The position numbers and the translations under genes are program-made. From Clostridiales bacterium (GTDB lineage: Bacteria > Bacillota > Clostridia > Oscillospirales > Oscillospiraceae): a stretch of 15,352 bases of DNA. Position 1 is the first letter of the stretch; each line of letters begins with the position of its first letter. Below the pieces are notes generated by a model, which saw only the letters and a list, made by a program, of their open reading frames with translations, made no database searches and had not been told where the DNA came from. Location of the stretch: the NCBI GenBank assembly GCA_019418525.1, contig DYBS01000011.1:1-15352 (forward strand), written 5' to 3'. Below, piece after piece: positions 1 to 6,546 of this stretch.

Positions 1-723
1 ACCCTGAAGGTGGGCGCCTCTCCCGCCCCCCACGCCGAGATCCTGGAGGTGGTGAAGGACATCCTGGCTGAGCAGGGCATCACCCTGGACATCGTGGAGT
101 TCAACGACTACATCCAGCCCAACACCGCCGTGGAGAACGGGGAGCTGGACGCCAACTACTTCCAGCACATCACCTACATGAACGAGTTCAACGAGAGCAA
201 CGGCACCCACCTGGTCAGCGCCGCTGAGGTCCACTACGAGCCCTTCGGTCTCTACGCCGGCAAGACCAGCTCCATCGACGCGCTGGCCGACGGTGCCCAG
301 ATCGCTGTGCCCAATGATGCCACCAACGAGGGCCGCGCCCTGCTGCTCCTCCAGCAGGAGGGTCTCATCACCCTGAAGGAGGACGCCGGCCTCACCGCCA
401 CCAAGGCCGACATCGCCGAGAACCCCAAGAACCTGGACATTGTGGAGCTGGAGGCCAGCCAGCTGCCCGTGCGGCTGGGTGATGTGGACATGGCCGTCAT
501 CAACGGCAACTACGCCATCGACGCCGGCCTGAAGGTGTCCGACGCCCTGGCCGTGGAGTCCGCCGACGGCGAGGCCGCCAAGGCCTATGTGAACGTGCTG
601 GCCGTCAAGGAGGGCCGGGAGAACGATCCCGCCATCCAGGCGCTGGCCGAGGCCCTGTGCAGCGACGAGGTCAAGACCTTCATGGAGGAGACCTATGACG
701 GCGCTGTGGTGCCCGTGTTCTAA
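1..723 (+). CDS. metQ: MetQ/NlpA-family methionine-binding lipoprotein (5' end outside window)
   Basis: Substrate-binding component of a MetNIQ-type D/L-methionine ABC importer, normally a lipoprotein on the outer face of the membrane. The frame is open from base 1, giving 240 visible residues that begin TLKVGASPAPHAEILEVVKD, the conserved start of mature NlpA-family proteins. Further family blocks are IVEFNDYIQPNTAVENGELD, ANYFQHITYMNEFN and DMAVINGNYAIDAGL near the C-terminus. Family members are about 270 residues, so only the signal peptide, lipobox Cys and a short linker lie upstream of the window. The GTG at base 10 is internal to this conserved block and is not the start. The metN and metI genes are expected upstream but cannot be seen. 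The gene ends with TAA just before a strong terminator, so it is the last gene of its operon. The family is certain; methionine as ligand follows from the family. Confidence 0.93.
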   Translation, partial: TLKVGASPAPHAEILEVVKDILAEQGITLDIVEFNDYIQPNTAVENGELDANYFQHITYMNEFNESNGTHLVSAAEVHYEPFGLYAGKTSSIDALADGAQIAVPNDATNEGRALLLLQQEGLITLKEDAGLTATKADIAENPKNLDIVELEASQLPVRLGDVDMAVINGNYAIDAGLKVSDALAVESADGEAAKAYVNVLAVKEGRENDPAIQALAEALCSDEVKTFMEETYDGAVVPVF

Positions 724-739
724 GCAAAATCCCCTGTGT

Positions 740-778
740 CCGGCCCGGCGGAGATCCTCCGCCGGGCCGGATTTTTTC
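740..778 (+). terminator. Rho-independent terminator after metQ
   Basis: A perfect 14-bp GC-rich stem (ccggcccggcggag with ctccgccgggccgg) closes a 3-nt loop and is followed by TTTTTT at 772-777. It begins 16 nt after the metQ stop and separates metQ from the GH1 gene. Confidence 0.93.
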
Positions 779-798
779 TGGCGTCCGGACTCGCTTTC

Positions 799-807
799 TG
801 GTACAAT
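799..807 (+). promoter_or_regulatory. Extended -10 promoter for the GH1 gene
   Basis: TGG-TACAAT fits an extended -10 (TGn followed by a 5/6 match to TATAAT). It lies just past the metQ terminator and about 29 nt before the chosen GH1 start. No good -35 is visible at 16-18 nt spacing, which is acceptable for an extended -10 promoter. It is the only promoter-like sequence between the terminator and the gene. Confidence 0.5.
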
Positions 808-824
808 GGCAGGGACAACCGTAA

Positions 825-829
825 GGAGG
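825..829 (+). promoter_or_regulatory. Shine-Dalgarno site that decides the GH1 start
   Basis: GGAGG within taaggagga. The first in-frame ATG (831) is only 1 nt away, too close for initiation. The second ATG (837) is 7 nt away and yields the family-typical N-terminus MPFPKDFLWGG. Confidence 0.8.
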
Positions 830-836
830 AATGGAC

Positions 837-2273
837 ATGCCTTTTCCCAAAGACTTTCTGTGGGGCGGCGCCACCGCCGCCAACCAGTTCGAGGGCGCGT
901 GGGACGTGGACGGCAAGGGCCCCTCGGTCCCCGATATGTGTACCAACGGCTCCCACGCTGTGCCTAAGCGCATCACCGCCACGCTGGAGCCCGGGACCCT
1001 CTACCCCAGCCACGAGGCCATCGACTTCTATCACCGCTACGAGGAGGATATCGCCCTCTTCGCCGAGATGGGGTTCAACTGCTTCCGCCTGTCCATCAAC
1101 TGGACCCGCATCTTCCCCACCGGGGAGGAGGAGACGCCCAATGAGGCGGGTCTGGCCTTCTACGACAAGGTGTTCGACTGCTGCCTGGCCCACCACATCG
1201 AGCCCCTGGTGACCCTCTCCCACTATGAGATGCCCTATGCCCTGGTGGAGAAGTACAACGGCTGGGAGGGGAGAGCCTGTATCGCCCTCTTTGAGAAGTA
1301 CTGCAAGGTGGTCTTTGCGCGCTACCAGCACAAGGTAAAATACTGGATCACCTTCAACGAGATCAACTCCGGCACCACCGCCCTGGGCAGCGTCCTCTCC
1401 ACCGGCACGGTGCGGGGCTACACCGGTCCGGTCACGGAGGTGCCCGACGCCATGCAGGCGCGCTATCAGGCCCTCCACCACCAGTTCGTGGCCTCCGCCC
1501 GGGTGGTGAAGTACGCCCACGAGCACTACCCCCAGTTCAAGCTGGGCAACATGATCTGTTTCATCACCTCCTACCCCTACACCTGCCGCCCCGACGACAT
1601 TCTGGAGGCCCAGCACCGGATGCGCAATATGAACTGGTACTGCTCCGATGTGCAGGTCCGGGGGGAGTACCCCTACTACGCCCAAAAATTCTGGGAGCGG
1701 CACGGCCTGGACATCCGTATGGAGCCCGGCGACCGGGAGGTGCTGAAGGAGGGCACGGTGGACTTCTACACCTTCTCCTACTATATGTCCAACTGCGTGG
1801 GGGTGGCCGACGACGCCGCCGAGAGCGACGGCAATATCTTCAGCGGCCTGAAAAACCCCTATCTGGAGGCCTCCGACTGGGGCTGGCAGATCGACCCCCA
1901 GGGCCTGCGCTACGCCCTTAACGAGATCTACGACCGCTACCGCATCCCCATGATGGTGGTGGAGAACGGCCTGGGCGCCCGGGACGAGAAGGGGCCCGAC
2001 GGCAAGATCCATGACAGCTACCGCATCGACTACCTGCGCGCCCACATCCGGCAGATGAAGCGGGCCATCGAGGAGGACGGGGTGGACCTGATGGGCTATA
2101 CGCCCTGGGGCTGCATCGACCTGGTGTCCGCCTCCACCGGCGAAATGGCCAAGCGCTACGGCTTCATCTATGTCAATAAGTTCGACGACGGCACCGGAGA
2201 CCTGTCCCGGGCGCGGAAGGACTCCTTCTACTGGTATCAGAAGGTGATCGCCACCAACGGCGAAGAGCTGTAA
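837..2273 (+). CDS. 6-phospho-beta-glucosidase, glycoside hydrolase family 1
   Basis: Cytoplasmic retaining glycosidase that hydrolyses beta-glucosides phosphorylated at C6 during PTS uptake, giving glucose 6-phosphate and the aglycone. The 478-residue length is normal for GH1. The N-terminal signature MPFPKDFLWGGATAANQFEG is present. The acid/base Glu is E175 in ITFNE, and the nucleophile is E376 in VVENGLG. The C-terminal block DLVSASTGEMAKRYGF supplies S433, K439 and Y441, the Ser/Lys/Tyr spacing that binds the 6-phosphate, so a phospho-glycosidase is favoured over a plain beta-glucosidase. No signal peptide is seen. Start 837 is chosen over 831 on Shine-Dalgarno spacing. No PTS permease or antiterminator gene is adjacent, and the gene appears monocistronic between two terminators, so the transporter that feeds it must be elsewhere. 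Gluco versus galacto preference cannot be settled from the sequence. Confidence 0.94.
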   Translation: MPFPKDFLWGGATAANQFEGAWDVDGKGPSVPDMCTNGSHAVPKRITATLEPGTLYPSHEAIDFYHRYEEDIALFAEMGFNCFRLSINWTRIFPTGEEETPNEAGLAFYDKVFDCCLAHHIEPLVTLSHYEMPYALVEKYNGWEGRACIALFEKYCKVVFARYQHKVKYWITFNEINSGTTALGSVLSTGTVRGYTGPVTEVPDAMQARYQALHHQFVASARVVKYAHEHYPQFKLGNMICFITSYPYTCRPDDILEAQHRMRNMNWYCSDVQVRGEYPYYAQKFWERHGLDIRMEPGDREVLKEGTVDFYTFSYYMSNCVGVADDAAESDGNIFSGLKNPYLEASDWGWQIDPQGLRYALNEIYDRYRIPMMVVENGLGARDEKGPDGKIHDSYRIDYLRAHIRQMKRAIEEDGVDLMGYTPWGCIDLVSASTGEMAKRYGFIYVNKFDDGTGDLSRARKDSFYWYQKVIATNGEEL

Positions 2274-2313
2274 AAACACCCCGGCGCGGCCCATGGGCCG
2301 CGCCGGGGTGTTT
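2274..2313. terminator. Bidirectional terminator between GH1 gene and mgtE (40-bp perfect palindrome)
   Basis: The 40 bases directly after the GH1 stop form a perfect inverted repeat: aaacaccccggcgcggcc, a central CATG, then the exact complement. The mgtE stop lies 2 bp beyond it on the other strand. For mgtE the hairpin is followed by TTTTT (complement of 2272-2276); for the GH1 gene the T tract is only TTT. It probably serves both converging transcripts. Confidence 0.9.
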
Positions 2314-2315
2314 GC

Positions 2316-3665
2316 TCAGATGGGGAGGAGCAGAGTGGCGATGTTGAAGTAGACCACCAGAGAGATGGCGTCCACAATGGTGGTGATGAGGGGGGCGGCC
2401 ATGATAGCCGGGTCGGCGTGGAAGAGCTTGGCGGCCATGGGCAGCACGCCGCCCACCGTCTTGGCCAGCAGCACCGTCACGAAGAGGGCCAGAGCCACCG
2501 TGAGGGCCATGGCGGTCTGGCCGGGGTAGGTGAGGAGCAGGCGTACGAAGTTCACCGCGCTCAACACGGCCCCGACCAGCAGGCTCACCCGCAGCTCCTT
2601 CCAGAACACCCGGACAAAATCCCGCAGGCGGATCTCGCCCACCGCCATGCCGCGGATGATGAGGGTGCTGCTCTGGCTGCCGGCATTTCCGCCGGTGTCG
2701 GTGAGCATGGGGATAAAGGTGACCAGCAGGGGCATGGCGGCAAAGGCCGCCTCATACCGGCCCAGGATGCCGCCGGTGATCATGCCGGAGATCATCAGCA
2801 CCAGCAGCCACACGATGCGGTGCTTGGCCAGGGTGAACACGCCGGTCTTGAGGTAGGGCTTCTCTGAGGGCGCCATGGCGGCCATCTTCTCAAAGTCCTC
2901 GGTGGCCTCTTCTTCCATGACGTCCATGCCGTCGTCCACCGTGACGATGCCCACCAGACGGCCCTCGTTGTCCACCACGGGGAGGGAGAGGAAGTCGTAC
3001 TTCATCAGCCGGGCCACCGCTTCCTCCTGGTCCTCGGTGGTCTCGGCGGTGATGACGCCCCGCTCCATCAGGTCGGCGACGCGGGCGTCATCGGGGGCCA
3101 GCAGCAGCTCCTTGATGGTGAGCACCCCCTCCAGCCGCCGCTGCTGGTCGGTGACATAGCAGGTGTAGATGCTCTCCGAGTCCGCGCCGGTGCGGCGGAT
3201 GTGGGCGATGGCCTGGGCCACCGTCATATTCTGCTTCAGATCGGTGAATTCGGCGGTCATGATGCTGCCCACCGAGTGCTCCGGGTAGTGGAGAAACTGG
3301 TTGAGGAGCTGCCGGGTCTCGGGCCGGGCGTTTTTCAGCAGCCGCTTGACCACATTGGCGGGCAGTTCTTCCAGCAGATCCACTGCGTCGTCCACATAGA
3401 GCTCCTCCACGATGGCGGAGAGCTCCTGATCGGTGGCCGAGCGGACGATGACCTGCTGTCCCTCGGGGGAGAGGTTGGAAAAGACCTCCGCCGCCAGCTC
3501 CTTGGGCAGGGTGCGGAAGACCACGGTGGTCTGCTCCGGGGTCAGCGTCTCCAGAAACTCCGCCAGATCCACCTCGTTGACCTCCAGCAGCTCCTTGCGC
3601 AGGGCGTAGAGGTCTTTGCGCTCCAGAAGAGCCTGGAGCTGCTCAAACAAATTCTTCTGATCCAT
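2316..3665 (-). CDS. mgtE: Magnesium channel/transporter MgtE
   Basis: Inner-membrane Mg2+-gated Mg2+ channel of the MgtE family; 449 residues is the usual length. Domain order is typical. Residues 1-130 are the helical N-domain, rich in the LEELP/FSNLSPE repeats. Two CBS domains follow at about 135-192 (SIMTAEFTDLKQNMTVAQAI) and 197-255 (LMERGVITAETTEDQEEAV, PVVDNEGRLVGIVTVDD). A connecting helix is then followed by five membrane spans from about residue 282. The pore motif PMLTDTGGNAGSQSS (319-333) and the conserved pore Asp D432 (TTIVDA) are present. The start at 3665 has AGGAGG 7 nt upstream. The gene is monocistronic, with its own promoter and a leader of about 265 nt holding a short ORF, so it is probably regulated after transcription starts. 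Acidic residues for Mg2+ sensing are plentiful in the cytosolic part. Identity is secure. Confidence 0.97.
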   Translation of the reverse strand: MDQKNLFEQLQALLERKDLYALRKELLEVNEVDLAEFLETLTPEQTTVVFRTLPKELAAEVFSNLSPEGQQVIVRSATDQELSAIVEELYVDDAVDLLEELPANVVKRLLKNARPETRQLLNQFLHYPEHSVGSIMTAEFTDLKQNMTVAQAIAHIRRTGADSESIYTCYVTDQQRRLEGVLTIKELLLAPDDARVADLMERGVITAETTEDQEEAVARLMKYDFLSLPVVDNEGRLVGIVTVDDGMDVMEEEATEDFEKMAAMAPSEKPYLKTGVFTLAKHRIVWLLVLMISGMITGGILGRYEAAFAAMPLLVTFIPMLTDTGGNAGSQSSTLIIRGMAVGEIRLRDFVRVFWKELRVSLLVGAVLSAVNFVRLLLTYPGQTAMALTVALALFVTVLLAKTVGGVLPMAAKLFHADPAIMAAPLITTIVDAISLVVYFNIATLLLPI

Positions 3666-3719
3666 GGATATTCCTCCTGTTCTTTGTGTTTCACAGCGAG
3701 GAAGTCACCAAACAGACAT

Positions 3720-3834
3720 GCCGCAGCGGAGCGCCCGGAGCTGTGCCCCGGCCGCCCTTCTGCGGCGATATCCAGAGTGGGCCTACAAAGGCCCTTAACG
3801 GGAAAGCGGGCGGAAGCGGCCGCTCAGTTCCCGT
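3720..3834 (-). promoter_or_regulatory. Structured mgtE leader RNA with mutually exclusive hairpins
   Basis: Reading the minus strand, three hairpins lie between the leader ORF and mgtE. Hairpin 1 (3798-3834) has a 7-bp outer stem acgggaa/ttcccgt, a 3-nt bulge, an inner stem agcgg/ccgct and a 10-nt loop; it covers the last codons of the leader ORF up to its stop. Hairpin 2 (3779-3794) is gggcct-ttgt-aggccc, starting directly after the TAA. Hairpin 3 (3720-3766) has a 7-bp closing stem gccgcag/ctgcggc. An alternative pairing of cgggc (3849-3853) with gcccg (3807-3811) would break hairpin 1. No T tract follows any of them, so none is a plain intrinsic terminator. The M-box (ykoK) consensus is not present. 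Pairings are seen by eye; the regulatory role is inferred. Confidence 0.5.
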
Positions 3835-3881
3835 GAGGGGATATCACTGCCCGTTTTCGTACTTCGACCGCATAAGTCCAC
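3795..3881 (-). CDS. Putative 28-residue leader peptide upstream of mgtE
   Basis: A GTG-initiated ORF of 28 codons lies in the mgtE leader. It has an excellent Shine-Dalgarno AAGGAGGG with 8 nt between GGAGG and GTG, better than many real genes here. It starts about 50 nt after the predicted transcription start and ends with TAA about 130 nt before the mgtE ATG. The peptide begins VDLCGRSTKTGSDIPSRELS and ends GRFRPLSR: basic, one Cys, two Pro, no membrane segment. Its last third overlaps leader hairpin 1, so a ribosome on it would change the fold. By analogy with the enterobacterial Mg2+ leader peptides (MgtL, MgtP) it could couple translation to mgtE expression, but no similarity to those is seen. 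I do not recognise the peptide. A chance ORF is possible, but the strong ribosome site argues against it. Confidence 0.5.
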   Translation of the reverse strand: MDLCGRSTKTGSDIPSRELSGRFRPLSR

Positions 3882-3936
3882 CTGTTTTCCCTCCTTTTTC
3901 CGATGAATTGGCTAGGAATTCTCCTGCCGTTCCATG

Positions 3937-3965
3937 AGCATACCATAGGATACAAGAAAAGGCAA
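3937..3965 (-). promoter_or_regulatory. mgtE promoter
   Basis: On the minus strand TTGCCT (3960-3965) and TATGCT (3937-3942) are separated by exactly 17 nt, each matching the sigma-A consensus at 4 of 6 positions. Transcription would start near 3930. The -35 lies inside the stem of the iadA terminator. Confidence 0.55.
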
Positions 3966-3999
3966 CCCCCCAAAACTCTGTTTTTGAGGGGTTGCCTTT
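3954..3999 (-). terminator. Terminator after iadA
   Basis: Inverted repeat aaaggcaacccc (3958-3969) with ggggttgccttt (3988-3999). The 18-nt interior can pair further (caaaac with gttttt). On the minus strand the stem is followed by a TTTTCTT tract. It starts 12 nt after the iadA stop. Confidence 0.88.
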
Positions 4000-4010
4000 C
4001 TTTTGCCGAT

Positions 4011-5153
4011 TCAATTCTCATAAGGGCCCTTCACCAGGGGAACGCCGCTGCGCACCATGATGCGGCCCATGGCCACCACCAGCTCTAGGTTCAGCTGTTC
4101 GTCCAGCAGCAGCAGGTCGGCGTCGCCGCCCACCCGGATATGTCCCTTTTGGGGCAGCTCCAGGCCGTCGGCCACCTGGGAGGTGACAAAGGGGAGGGCC
4201 TCCTCCAGAGAAAAGGAGTATTCGTTTACCAGGACCTTCAACTCCTGGTGGAGCGCGGCCACGGTGGACACGCCCATTTTGACCAGGCGGCCCTGCTCGT
4301 CGTAGCGGGACCAGCTGCCGTAGCCGTCAGAGCTGACCGTCATCCGCTCCGTGGGGATGCCCTGATCCTTGGCCCGGCGGAGGACGGCGGCGGGCCGGTT
4401 TTCCACGCTCATGCCGCAGGTCCAGTCAATATAGCCCCCCAGGGAGGCCCACCGCAGGCCTTCTTCCAGCAGCCGGGGGTTGCGGTTGAGGTGGGTGGGG
4501 CGCATGGTCTTGATGGGGATGTCGGTCTGCTCCAGAGCTCGGAAGAGCTTGCCCAGGCCGTCCCGGCCGTCCCCTATGTGGAGCACAGCGATGCCTGCCT
4601 TGCCGCCAATCATGCCGGCGGTGCGGGCCTGGGCCAGGAGGTGAAAGAAGGCCTCGTCCGAAGGGGCGGAATCCCGGTGGTCGGAGATGGCGGCTTTCAC
4701 ACCCAGCACCTCTTCCACGAAGACGATGTCCTTTTCCACACTTCCGGTCAGGGTGGTGGAGGGAATGGCGTAGGAGCCGGTGCAGCAGTAGGCGCTAATG
4801 CCCTCCTGCCGCAGGGCCTTGGTCTTGGCCACCAGGTTTTCCACCGAGCGGGTGTATCCGTCGGTACCCAGCAGCCCCACCACGGTAGTGATGCCCTGGG
4901 TGGTGAGAGCCGTGAGGGTGGCCTCGGGGGCCCGGGTGTGGAAGCCACCCTCGCCGCCGCCGCCGGTGATGTGGACGTGCTGGTCCAGGAAGCCGGGCAC
5001 CAGCCGCAGACCGCGGCAGTCCACCACCTCCACGCCCTCCAGGCCCACCTCCAGATGGGGGGCCATGGCCTGGATCTGGCCGGAGCAGAGGAAGAGGTCC
5101 CGCAGCCCCAGGTGCTCGGGGGCGTAGACATCTGCGTTTTTGAGTAAAAGCAT
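4011..5153 (-). CDS. iadA: Isoaspartyl dipeptidase (beta-aspartyl-peptidase)
   Basis: Binuclear zinc enzyme of the amidohydrolase superfamily that cleaves beta-aspartyl (isoaspartyl) dipeptides in the cytoplasm; 380 residues. All metal and catalytic residues of E. coli IadA are present at a constant offset of nine. They are H59 and H61 (DQHVHITGGGGEGG), the carboxylated Lys K153 (VKAAISDHR), H192 (LHIGDG), H221 (PTHLNRN), D276 (SSDGYGS) and the catalytic Tyr Y128 (GSYAIP). The ATG at 5153 has AAAAGGAGG 6 nt upstream. It is the last gene of the minus-strand cluster, 70 bp after the fucosidase gene. A terminator-like hairpin fills that gap and leaves no room for a separate promoter, so it is probably expressed by read-through at a reduced level, or from a promoter inside the fucosidase gene. 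Its place beside a Gsi-type transporter recalls iaaA-gsiABCD of E. coli. Confidence 0.94.
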   Translation of the reverse strand: MLLLKNADVYAPEHLGLRDLFLCSGQIQAMAPHLEVGLEGVEVVDCRGLRLVPGFLDQHVHITGGGGEGGFHTRAPEATLTALTTQGITTVVGLLGTDGYTRSVENLVAKTKALRQEGISAYCCTGSYAIPSTTLTGSVEKDIVFVEEVLGVKAAISDHRDSAPSDEAFFHLLAQARTAGMIGGKAGIAVLHIGDGRDGLGKLFRALEQTDIPIKTMRPTHLNRNPRLLEEGLRWASLGGYIDWTCGMSVENRPAAVLRRAKDQGIPTERMTVSSDGYGSWSRYDEQGRLVKMGVSTVAALHQELKVLVNEYSFSLEEALPFVTSQVADGLELPQKGHIRVGGDADLLLLDEQLNLELVVAMGRIMVRSGVPLVKGPYEN

Positions 5154-5180
5154 GGACAGCCTCCTTTTAGGAAATCAGAC

Positions 5181-5219
5181 AAAAGCCCCGGCGGCTTCCA
5201 AAAGAAGCGGCCGGGGTTT
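5181..5219 (-). terminator. Terminator or attenuator between fucosidase gene and iadA
   Basis: Two stem blocks, ccccggc/gccgggg and gcttc/gaagc, are separated by one G-G mismatch and close a 5-nt loop (5199-5203). On the minus strand the hairpin is followed by CTTTTGT. The T tract is short, so termination is probably incomplete, allowing some read-through into iadA. Confidence 0.75.
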
Positions 5220-5223
5220 CCTG

Positions 5224-6534
5224 TCAAGGTTTGAGCCGGACCTCCAGCACCGTGTCGGTGGAGTCGGGCAGCACCGGATCGGGGCCCAGGTCGGCAAAGG
5301 CCAGGTCCGGGTAGTCGCTGTGGACCCAGCTGGTGGAGAGGGGCACCTCGCTGCCGTCGGCGACCCGGCGGATGCAGTCGATGCGCTCCTTTTCCACCCC
5401 GAAGAGGGGGATGGGGCCGATGGTGTTCTCGAAGAGGTGGAAGTAGAGGGAGTTGCCCTTCCGGGTCACCCGGCCGAAGTCGGGCTTCTCGATGCCGGCG
5501 GCACCGCAGCCGTAGATGCTCTCGCTGTTCTCCTTCATCCACGCGCCGATCTCCTTCAAAATGGCCTTGGACTCCTTGGGGAAGCGCCCCTCGGCGTCGG
5601 GACCCACGTTCAGAAGGAGGTTGCCGCCCTTGGACACGCACTCCACCAGCTTCTTGATGAGCATGGAGGCGGGCTTGTAGAAGTGGTCGGTGGCGCAGTA
5701 GCCCCAGTGGTTGTTCATGGTGCAGTTGCACTCCCACACCAGGGGCTTGCCCTCGGCGTCCACCAGGCCTCGGGGCGGGATGATCTGCTCGGGGCTCACA
5801 AAATCGCCGTGGAAGGGAGTGGGCTTGCAGGCGGCCAGGGAGCCGAAGCCCTCGCCGCTCACCTCCAGGCGGTTGTCGATGATGACATCGGGCTGGAGGG
5901 AGCGGACCATCTCCATGAGCTCCGTGGCCTTCCAGGCGTCGCCGCGCAGGTGGTCGTAGGAGAAGTCGAACCACAAGAGATCCAGCTTGCCGTAGTTGGT
6001 GCACAGCTCCCGGACCTGGTTGTGGAGGTACTCCAGATAGCGGTCAAAGTTCCGATTCTCGTTGCCGTAGGCGGGGTTGTCCCGCATGGGGTGGTACCGG
6101 TCCCCGTAGTGGGGGAAGTCGGGGTGCCGCCAGTCGATGAGGGAGAAGTACAGGCCCGCCCGCAGCCCGCAGTCCCGGGCGGCGTCCAGGAACTCCCGGA
6201 CGAAGTCCCGCCCGGCGGGGGTGTTGGTGGACTTGAAATCGGTGTAGGCGCTGTCGTAGAGGCAGAAACCGTCGTGGTGCTTGGCGGTGAGGACGGCATA
6301 CTTCATGCCGGCGTCCCGCGCGGCCTCCATCCAGGCGTGCATGTCGCAGTCCCGGGGATTAAACTCCTTGGCGTACTGGTCATACACGTCGCTGGGGATG
6401 TTCTCATAACTGCGCACCCACTCGCCCCGGGCGGGGATGGCGTACAGCCCCCAGTGGAGGAACATGCCGAAACGGGCCTGGGTGTACCAGGCGGTGCGGC
6501 GCTCATAGGCCGCGCGGTCAAAGGTATAAGCCAT
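5224..6534 (-). CDS. Alpha-L-fucosidase, glycoside hydrolase family 29, intracellular
   Basis: Retaining exo-glycosidase that removes alpha-linked L-fucose from glycans; 436 residues, a compact catalytic barrel plus a short C-terminal beta domain. GH29 blocks visible: RFGMFLHWGLY (21-31), EWV (38-40), KYAVLTAKHHDGFCLYDS (78-95), GLYFSLIDW (127-135), LLWFDFSYD (186-194) with D190 as the expected nucleophile, CTMNNHWGY (271-279) and GGNLLLNVGPDAEG. There is no signal peptide or lipobox, so it acts in the cytoplasm on imported fucosides rather than on extracellular mucin or polymers. The ATG at 6534 follows AAGGAGG by 7 nt, and the gene begins 12 nt after the upstream ATPase stop, so it is translationally linked to the transporter operon. 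That linkage suggests the importer carries a fucosylated small molecule. The linkage hydrolysed cannot be read from sequence. Confidence 0.95.
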   Translation of the reverse strand: MAYTFDRAAYERRTAWYTQARFGMFLHWGLYAIPARGEWVRSYENIPSDVYDQYAKEFNPRDCDMHAWMEAARDAGMKYAVLTAKHHDGFCLYDSAYTDFKSTNTPAGRDFVREFLDAARDCGLRAGLYFSLIDWRHPDFPHYGDRYHPMRDNPAYGNENRNFDRYLEYLHNQVRELCTNYGKLDLLWFDFSYDHLRGDAWKATELMEMVRSLQPDVIIDNRLEVSGEGFGSLAACKPTPFHGDFVSPEQIIPPRGLVDAEGKPLVWECNCTMNNHWGYCATDHFYKPASMLIKKLVECVSKGGNLLLNVGPDAEGRFPKESKAILKEIGAWMKENSESIYGCGAAGIEKPDFGRVTRKGNSLYFHLFENTIGPIPLFGVEKERIDCIRRVADGSEVPLSTSWVHSDYPDLAFADLGPDPVLPDSTDTVLEVRLKP

Positions 6535-6546
6535 GAGGCGGCCTCC

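Noticed and set aside
720..2294. Very long open frame antisense to the GH1 gene.
   Set aside because: It is a by-product of the GC-rich third codon positions: low-complexity Val/Gly/His-rich translation, no family motifs, no ribosome site. Only the plus strand encodes a recognisable enzyme.
3740..3850. Possible TPP riboswitch: the minus strand has actgag and, further on, tctggatatcgccgcagaaggg-like wording close to the thi-box.
   Set aside because: The invariant ctgaga and ggataat cores are changed, the 5' arm is missing, the spacing is wrong, and the downstream gene is mgtE with no thiamin link.
3666..3930. M-box (ykoK) Mg2+ riboswitch expected upstream of mgtE.
   Set aside because: I looked for the conserved gttaggtgaggctcct and gccaatgggt segments and did not find them; the leader is therefore listed as unclassified.
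5099..6004. Long alternative frame spanning the fucosidase-iadA junction, suggesting a fusion or frameshift.
   Set aside because: Both genes are complete in their own frames with proper stops, starts and a terminator between them; the joined frame shows no motif.
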